From NCBI GenBank assembly GCA_964457335.1, contig CAYWGD010000012.1, forward strand, positions 1 through 64,000: a stretch of DNA of 64,000 bases, read 5' to 3'. Shown in pieces: positions 58,985 through 64,000 of the stretch. The translations under genes were made by a program, and so were the position numbers. Position 1 is the stretch's first letter; each line of letters opens with the position of its first letter. Source of the DNA: CAJBVW01 sp964457335. Its GTDB lineage: Bacteria; Myxococcota_A; UBA796; SXON01. Under the pieces are notes generated by a model. It did no database searches and was not told the DNA's origin. It worked only from the letters and a program-made list of their open reading frames with translations.

Positions 58985-59180
58985 GGGGACCTCTGGGCGG
59001 CGAACGCTACGTCTTCGGCACGGTGTACGCAAGCTTGCTCTTCGGGCCCGCGGGGCCGTGCTCCGCGTTCGTCGTGGGGTGAGCCGTCACCCGGCGGCCG
59101 CGCAGCCCGGGCGCCGGCCCGCGCGGGTCCGAATTCTGACCCGTAGGTGTCAATCGCGCCCGGAGGAGCTCCCGTCCGCG

Positions 59181-60602
59181 CTACCCCTTCAGCACCCCCA
59201 ACGGCACCAACCGCGCCACGCGCCGGGCCACCCCCGCGCGGCACACCACGTCGACGACGCGGTCCACGTCCTTGTAGGCGAGCGGGGCCTCCTCGGCGAG
59301 CTCGGCGTTCGAGGGGCAGCGGACGACGATGCCGCGGGCCTCGAGCTCGTGGCGGACGACGTGGCCGGGCACGGTGCGCTTGGCGGCGCCGCGGCTCATG
59401 GCGCGGCCGGCGCCGTGGCAGCTGCTCGCGAAGGACACGTCGCGCGCTTCGGCCGTCCCGACGAGCACGTGGCTCGCGGTGCCCATGCTGCCGGGGATGA
59501 ACACGGGCTGGCCCACGTCGCGGTAGGCGGGCGGGAGCTCGGCGCTGCCGGGGCCGAAGGCGCGGGTGGCGCCCTTGCGGTGCACGCAGAGCCGCCCCTC
59601 GGGGTAGTCCTCGATCTTGGCGATGTTGTGGGCCACGTCGTAGACGATGCGCACGCCCCCGCGGCCTCCGAAGATGCGCCGGGCCACCTCGCGGACCCGC
59701 TGGGTGAGGACCTGCCGGTTCGACCACGCGAAGTTGGCCGCGCAGGCCATGGCGGCGAGGTAGTCGGCGCCCTCCGGCGACCCGATGGGGGCGCACGCGA
59801 GCTGCCGGTCGGGGAGCGTGAGGCCGAAGCGCGGGAGCGCGGCGTCCATGCGCGCGACGTGGTCGGTGCAGACCTGGTGGCCGAGGCCGCGGGAGCCGGT
59901 GTGGAGGAGCACGACCAGTCCGCCGACGACGAGGCCGAAGCGCCGCGCCACGAGCTCGTCGTAGACGGCCTCGACGCGCTGCACCTCGAGGAAGTGGTTG
60001 CCGCCGCCGAGGGTCCCGAGCTGGTCCCGGCCCCGCTGCTTCGCGCGCTCCGAGACGCGCGCGGGATCGGCCCCGCGGAGCGCGCCGCCCGCCTCCAGGA
60101 ACTCGGTGTCGTGGGGCTCCCCGGCCCCGAGCGCGCGGATCACCCACGGGACGCCCTCGGCGAGCACGGCGTCCATCTGCCCGGCGTCGAGGACGACGCG
60201 CCCGCCGCGGCCGTAGCCGGTGGGGACGCTGCGCGAGAGCTCGTGGACGAACGGCTCGATGCGGTCGCGCTCGGCGTCGGCGTCGAGGCCGGTGGTGAGG
60301 AGCCGCACGCCGCAGTTGATGTCGAAGCCGATGCCGCCGGGCGAGACGACGCCGTCGTCGAGGCGGGTGGCGGCCACGCCGCCCACTGGGAAGCCGTACC
60401 CCTCGTGCATGTCGGGCATGCCGACGACGAACCGCGCCACGCCGGGCAGCGTCGCCACGTTCAGGAGCTGCTCGACGCTCCGGTCGCCCCGGATCTGCTC
60501 CAGGAGAACGTCGTCCGCGAGCACGCGGGCCGGCACGCGCCCGCCCGGGCCCACCACCTCGTGCACGACCTCCGCGATCCGCCGCCAGCGCCGCTCCTCC
60601 AT
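59181..60602 (-). CDS. rtcB: RNA-splicing ligase RtcB
   Basis: This is a 473-aa GTP-dependent RNA ligase joining 2',3'-cyclic phosphate or 3'-phosphate ends to 5'-OH ends. Metal and nucleotide residues are seen in MPDMHEGYGFPVGGVAA, GGIGFDINCGVRLL, LGGGNHFLEVQ, VLLHTGSRGLGHQV and ASSCHGAGRAMSRGAAKR; the last includes the His that forms the GMP intermediate. The ATG follows the archease stop by one base. RNA repair after stress is the likely role. Confidence 0.96.
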   Translation of the reverse strand: MEERRWRRIAEVVHEVVGPGGRVPARVLADDVLLEQIRGDRSVEQLLNVATLPGVARFVVGMPDMHEGYGFPVGGVAATRLDDGVVSPGGIGFDINCGVRLLTTGLDADAERDRIEPFVHELSRSVPTGYGRGGRVVLDAGQMDAVLAEGVPWVIRALGAGEPHDTEFLEAGGALRGADPARVSERAKQRGRDQLGTLGGGNHFLEVQRVEAVYDELVARRFGLVVGGLVVLLHTGSRGLGHQVCTDHVARMDAALPRFGLTLPDRQLACAPIGSPEGADYLAAMACAANFAWSNRQVLTQRVREVARRIFGGRGGVRIVYDVAHNIAKIEDYPEGRLCVHRKGATRAFGPGSAELPPAYRDVGQPVFIPGSMGTASHVLVGTAEARDVSFASSCHGAGRAMSRGAAKRTVPGHVVRHELEARGIVVRCPSNAELAEEAPLAYKDVDRVVDVVCRAGVARRVARLVPLGVLKG

Positions 60603-60603
60603 G

Positions 60604-61011
60604 TCACACGTCCAGGACGACGCGCGCGCGGACGCCGCCGGGGACGTCCTCCACGCGCAGGTCGTAGTAGGTCGCGGCCTTCACCGCGGTTCGGAGCGCC
60701 TCGACCGCGGGGCCGCGCACCCAGGCGTCCACCGCGTGATCGTCGGCGTGGAGCACGTTCACGTCGGTCCAGACGCGGTGCTCGGTCTCGGAGAGGAACA
60801 CGAGCTCGTCGAGCCAGCGGACGAGGAGCGCGGCGCGATCCGGCGCCTCCACCCGCGCGCGAACCGCCTCCCCGAGCGGCCCCTGGGCGCCGCCGCCCAT
60901 GAGCTCGCCGAGGGCGCGACCGGCCTCGGCGAAGAGCGCGGCGAGATCGGGCCCCTCGACGAGGAGGCGCACGTCCGCGGTGTGGTCCTCGAAGCGATGG
61001 GCCGCGGCCAT
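60604..61011 (-). CDS. Archease, RtcB activator
   Basis: This is a 135-aa archease-family protein: HRFEDHTADVRLLVEGPDLAALFAEAGRALGELM at the N-terminus, a central LLVRWLDELVFLSETEHRVW, and a C-terminal strand set ending ATYYDLRVEDVPGGVRARVVLDV. The conserved Asp in DHTADV and the acidic C-terminus bind metal and assist GMP transfer to RtcB. One base separates it from rtcB, so they form an operon. Confidence 0.92.
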   Translation of the reverse strand: MAAAHRFEDHTADVRLLVEGPDLAALFAEAGRALGELMGGGAQGPLGEAVRARVEAPDRAALLVRWLDELVFLSETEHRVWTDVNVLHADDHAVDAWVRGPAVEALRTAVKAATYYDLRVEDVPGGVRARVVLDV

Positions 61012-61143
61012 CTCCCCTCCCCCGCGGCAATGTCGTCGCGGCGCGCGCGGTCGCAATCGCGAGGCCGGCGGAGGAGAGCCGGAGGCCGACGACGTCGCGT
61101 CGTGGCGTTCTCCGGCGCCGCTCCGGCCGGAGCCGCCCGACGT

Positions 61144-61161
61144 TCGTTTGCTTTCAAACGA
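61144..61161. promoter_or_regulatory. Inverted repeat in the archease/trehalose divergent region
   Basis: TCGTTTG-CTTT-CAAACGA, with 7-bp arms, 37 bp before the trehalose gene. It is A+T-richer than its surroundings and may be an operator or promoter part for one or both divergent units. Confidence 0.45.
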
Positions 61162-61197
61162 TTTGGCGACTACCTGCAGGGGCTGGAGTCGACCCGG

Positions 61198-63417
61198 ATG
61201 CACGCGCCCACCCCGATCGCCGAGGCCCCCGGCAAGCCGGAGAAGCGGCGCGTGATCCTGGTCTCCAACCGGCTCCCGGCGCACGCGCGCGTGAGCCACG
61301 GCGCGGTGGAGCTGCTCCCGAGCATGGGCGGGCTCGCGACGGGGCTCGCGCGCCCGCACGCGGAGCGAGACGGGCTCTGGATCGGCTGGCCGGGGGACGT
61401 GAGCCGGATGGATCCCGCGCAGCGCCACGTGCTGGAGCGCCTCCTCGCCGAGCGGCGCCTCGCCCCGGTGCACCTGAGCCCCACGGAGATCCAGCGCTAC
61501 TACGAGGGCGTCTCGAACGGCGTCTTGTGGCCGGTGCTCCACACGATGCCGAGCCGGATGCCGCTCGCGTTCGGGGACTGGGAGACCTACGTGGCCGTCA
61601 ACGGGCGCTTCGCCGACGCGATCGCGGCCGCGTGGCGCCCGGGCGACCTCGTGTGGGTGCACGACTACCACCTGCTCCTCGTGCCGGCGCTGCTCCGCGC
61701 CCGCATCCCCGAGGCGCGGATCGGCTTCTTCCTGCACGTCCCCTTCCCGCCCTCGGACGTGTTCCGGGTCCTGCCCCGGCGCGACGAGCTCCTCACCGGG
61801 CTCCTCGGCGCCGACCTCGTGGGCTTCCAGACCTTCGGGGACCAACGGAACTTCCTCGCCACGGCCCTGCGCGTGCGCGGGATCGAGCCGGAGTACGACC
61901 GGCTCCACGTGGACGGGCGCGAGGTGCGCGGGGGCGTGTTCCCCATCGGCGTGGACTTCGACACCTTCGAGGCGCCGGACCACGACGCGGCGGTGGCCCG
62001 CGAGCTCGGCCACGCGAGCCCGCGGCGCGAGGCCCTGCTGCTCGGCATCGACCGGCTCGACTACACGAAGGGCATCCCGAACCGCCTCCAGGCCTTCGAG
62101 CGGCTGCTCGAGCGCCACCCGCGCTGGCGCGGCCGCGTCCGCCTCCTCCAGGTGTCCGTTCCGACGCGCGAGGGAGTGTCGGCCTACCGGGAGCTCCGGA
62201 AGCAGGTCGAGGAGCTCGCGGGGCGCATCAACGGGGAGTGGTCCACCATCGGCTGGGTGCCGATCGTGCCGATCCACCGCGCGTTCGGGCCCGCCGAGCT
62301 CCGCGCGCTCTACCGGGCGGTGCACGTGATGGTCGTCACGCCGCTGCGGGACGGGATGAACCTCGTGGCGAAGGAGTTCGTGGCCGCCCGCCGCGACGAC
62401 GGAGGCGTGCTGGTGCTCTCGGAGTTCGCGGGCGCGGCCGCGGAGCTGCCGGAGGCGATCCTGGTCAACCCGCACGACATCGACGGCATGGCCGACGCGC
62501 TCGACGAGGCGCTGTCCCTGCGCGCGGAGGAGCGCGAGCGCCGCATGCGCGCCATGCGCGTGCGCATCCGGGCCACGGACGTGCACGCCTGGGCTGCCGG
62601 GTTCTTGAGCGCGCTGGAGGAGCTGCCCGCGGCGCCCACCGTCGCCCGCGCGCTCTGCGCGGACACCCCCGCCTTCCGCGCGGCCGCCGCGGCGCGCGCG
62701 CTCACGCTGCTCCTCGACTACGACGGCACGCTCGTCCCCCTCGCGCCGGAGCCCGCCGCGGCCAGCCCGAACGCCGCGCTCCGCGCGCTCCTCGCCTCGC
62801 TCGTGACCGAGGCCGGCGTCGAGGTGCACGTCGTGAGCGGGCGGGACGCCGAGACGCTCGACCGCTGGCTCGGGGACCTGCCCCTGCACGTCCACGCCGA
62901 GCACGCCGCGTTCTACCGGCCGCCGGGCGGGGCGTGGTCGCCGCCTCCCGCGGGCCTCGGGGCGCACGCCGCGCCGGTGCTCGCGGCGATGCGCACCTTC
63001 GCCGCGCGCACCCCGCGGGCGTTCGTCGAGGAGAAGCCGGTCGGGCTCGCCTGGCACTACCGCCTCGCGGACGTGGAGCAGGGGGCCACGGCGGCGAGCG
63101 AGCTGCGGCACCACCTGCGCGTGCTCCTCGCGAACGCGCCCGTGGAGGTGATCGCCGGGAACAAGGTCCTGGAGGTGCGGCCGCACGGCGTGAACAAGCG
63201 CCTCGCCCTGGACCGGGTCGCCCCCGGCGCCACGCTCCTCGCCTTCGGGGACGACCGGACGGACGACGACCTCTTCGCCGCGCTCCCGCCGCGCGCGGTG
63301 GGCGTGGCCGTCGGGGAGCGGCCGCGGCGGGCCGCGTGGCGCGTCGCGGACGTGGGCGCGGTCCGGGCCCTGCTCGCGCGGCTCGTCGCGCTCCGGACGC
63401 AGCGCGACGGGTCGTGA
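61198..63417 (+). CDS. Fused trehalose-6-phosphate synthase/phosphatase
   Basis: This is a 739-aa protein. Residues ~15-480 are an OtsA-type synthase (VILVSNRLPAHARVSHGAVELLPSMGGLATGL, VWVHDYHLLLVPALLR, GIDRLDYTKGIPNRLQAFERLL, VVTPLRDGMNLVAKEFVA, EFAGAAAEL), which makes trehalose-6-phosphate from UDP-glucose and glucose-6-phosphate. Residues ~495-735 are an OtsB HAD phosphatase (LLLDYDGTLVPL, HVVSGRDAETLDRWL, FGDDRTDDDLF). The two steps are on one chain, as in several deltaproteobacteria and in eukaryotic enzymes. It gives osmotic and desiccation protection. GGAG lies ahead of the ATG at 61198. Confidence 0.95.
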   Translation: MHAPTPIAEAPGKPEKRRVILVSNRLPAHARVSHGAVELLPSMGGLATGLARPHAERDGLWIGWPGDVSRMDPAQRHVLERLLAERRLAPVHLSPTEIQRYYEGVSNGVLWPVLHTMPSRMPLAFGDWETYVAVNGRFADAIAAAWRPGDLVWVHDYHLLLVPALLRARIPEARIGFFLHVPFPPSDVFRVLPRRDELLTGLLGADLVGFQTFGDQRNFLATALRVRGIEPEYDRLHVDGREVRGGVFPIGVDFDTFEAPDHDAAVARELGHASPRREALLLGIDRLDYTKGIPNRLQAFERLLERHPRWRGRVRLLQVSVPTREGVSAYRELRKQVEELAGRINGEWSTIGWVPIVPIHRAFGPAELRALYRAVHVMVVTPLRDGMNLVAKEFVAARRDDGGVLVLSEFAGAAAELPEAILVNPHDIDGMADALDEALSLRAEERERRMRAMRVRIRATDVHAWAAGFLSALEELPAAPTVARALCADTPAFRAAAAARALTLLLDYDGTLVPLAPEPAAASPNAALRALLASLVTEAGVEVHVVSGRDAETLDRWLGDLPLHVHAEHAAFYRPPGGAWSPPPAGLGAHAAPVLAAMRTFAARTPRAFVEEKPVGLAWHYRLADVEQGATAASELRHHLRVLLANAPVEVIAGNKVLEVRPHGVNKRLALDRVAPGATLLAFGDDRTDDDLFAALPPRAVGVAVGERPRRAAWRVADVGAVRALLARLVALRTQRDGS

Positions 63418-63453
63418 TCACGGCGGCTCGCCGCGGCCCGATCGCCGAGGCCC

Positions 63454-64000
63454 CTATGCCGGCTCGAGCACCTTCTTGCGCTCCGCCTCGACCAGCACCG
63501 GCAGCGTCCGCAGCACCGACCCCGGGTCCAGCGACAGGCTGTCGATGCCCTCCACGACGAGGAAGCGGACGATCTCGGGGAAGTCGCTCGGCGCCTGGCC
63601 GCAGATGCCGATCGGCCGCCCCGCGACGTGCGCGCCCCGGACGGCGGCCGCGATCGTGCGGGTGACGGCCTCCTCGCGCTCGTCGAACAGCGCCGCCAGC
63701 TCGGCGTTGTCGCGATCGACGCCCAGCACGAGCTGCGTGAGGTCGTTGCTCCCGATGCTGAAGCCGTCGAACACGGCGGCGAACTGGTCGATGGCGGCCA
63801 CGTTCGCCGGGATCTCGCACATCACCCACACGCGGGGGCCCAGCGGGGCGCGCGCGAGCCCCTCCTCCGCCATCACCGCGAGCACCCGGCGGCCCTCCGC
63901 GACCGTGCGGCAGAACGGCACCATCACGTCGACGTTGTCGAGGCCCATGGCCTCCCGCACGCGGCGCACCGCGCGGCACTCGAGCCCGAACGCCTCGCGG
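63454..64000 (-). CDS. Phosphoenolpyruvate synthase, C-terminal part (cut by window edge)
   Basis: The 181 residues in view are the PEP-binding barrel of PEP synthase: NVDVMVPFCRTVAEG, VMCEIPANVAAIDQFAAVFDGFSIGSNDLTQLVLGVDRDN, then RPIGICGQAPSDFPEIV with the catalytic Cys, and GIDSLSLDP. The reading frame is open to the window end, so the rest of the gene lies beyond it. The enzyme makes PEP from pyruvate and ATP for gluconeogenesis. It is convergent with the trehalose gene. Confidence 0.92.
   Translation of the reverse strand, partial: REAFGLECRAVRRVREAMGLDNVDVMVPFCRTVAEGRRVLAVMAEEGLARAPLGPRVWVMCEIPANVAAIDQFAAVFDGFSIGSNDLTQLVLGVDRDNAELAALFDEREEAVTRTIAAAVRGAHVAGRPIGICGQAPSDFPEIVRFLVVEGIDSLSLDPGSVLRTLPVLVEAERKKVLEPA

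Noticed and set aside
47086..59033. TACGCAAG sites near 47086 and 59023 as a metal-regulator box
   Set aside because: Only eight bases match, orientation and spacing to starts differ, and similar words are expected by chance.

Overview
The window is very G+C-rich and gene-dense. Many of its exported proteins are lipoproteins whose lipobox Cys is followed by an Asp/Thr-rich linker, and several carry FG-GAP/VCBS repeats. A CorE-like ECF sigma factor, hybrid kinases and TPR/ATPase regulators are also present. Together these suggest a member of the Myxococcota (deltaproteobacterial type); this is inferred from gene style, not from a marker search. No rRNA, CRISPR array, transposase or prophage was seen.

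Layout. 1-4.6 kb: the N-terminus of a secreted protein, then a TPR gene in an operon with an unusual 293-aa protein made of about sixteen 17-22-residue repeats (NHGLRVRTAVKAG type), then a SulP transporter. 4.7-7.8 kb: an ECF sigma/membrane-regulator cassette flanked by two paralogous envelope proteins, each behind an identical ECF-type promoter. 7.9-12.1 kb: a TonB-like protein, a PDZ-hydrolase and a TetR-controlled ABC exporter. 12.2-20.8 kb: an Mpo1-like membrane protein whose reading frame ends in a small KTKTKVRAG peptide with its own ribosome site, a large winged-helix/ATPase/TPR regulator, an Rrf2/NsrR remnant, a hybrid histidine kinase, and an SRPBCC-TetR pair with two operators. 21-26.6 kb: a giant Ig-like/seven FG-GAP lipoprotein and a broken Fic gene between 18-bp direct repeats next to tRNA-Pro.

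26.6-35.4 kb is a housekeeping block on the minus strand. It runs dnaE, a hypothetical gene, an AI-2E permease and lipB (all with 4-bp overlaps), tRNA-Val, infC, rpmI, rplT, a lipoprotein, ihfA, a MerR-family gene and tRNA-Pro. 35.4-41.3 kb holds a dual-specificity phosphatase, an esterase, a parvulin, a threonine-dehydrogenase-like epimerase and a second FG-GAP lipoprotein.

41.4-58.3 kb is a copper/heavy-metal island. It contains an HME-RND pump with a His-rich fusion protein and a His-rich lipoprotein, two multicopper oxidases, a TolC-type lipoprotein, a CopZ-like chaperone, an FAD reductase, a CopA ATPase, a cupredoxin and a CorE-like Cys-rich ECF sigma factor. Three of its transcription units share the element GTAATGC-N14-CGTC at identical spacing, which I propose is the promoter of that sigma factor. 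58.5-64 kb has a lipoprotein, the RtcB/archease RNA-ligation pair, a fused trehalose-6-phosphate synthase/phosphatase, and the C-terminus of a PEP synthase.

The most unusual items are the NHGL-repeat protein and its possible 16-aa relative, the CorE-like regulon with a co-varying leader hairpin, a REP-like insertion inside copA, a family of small intergenic palindromic elements (four copies), and a lipB stop codon lying inside the tRNA-Val gene.
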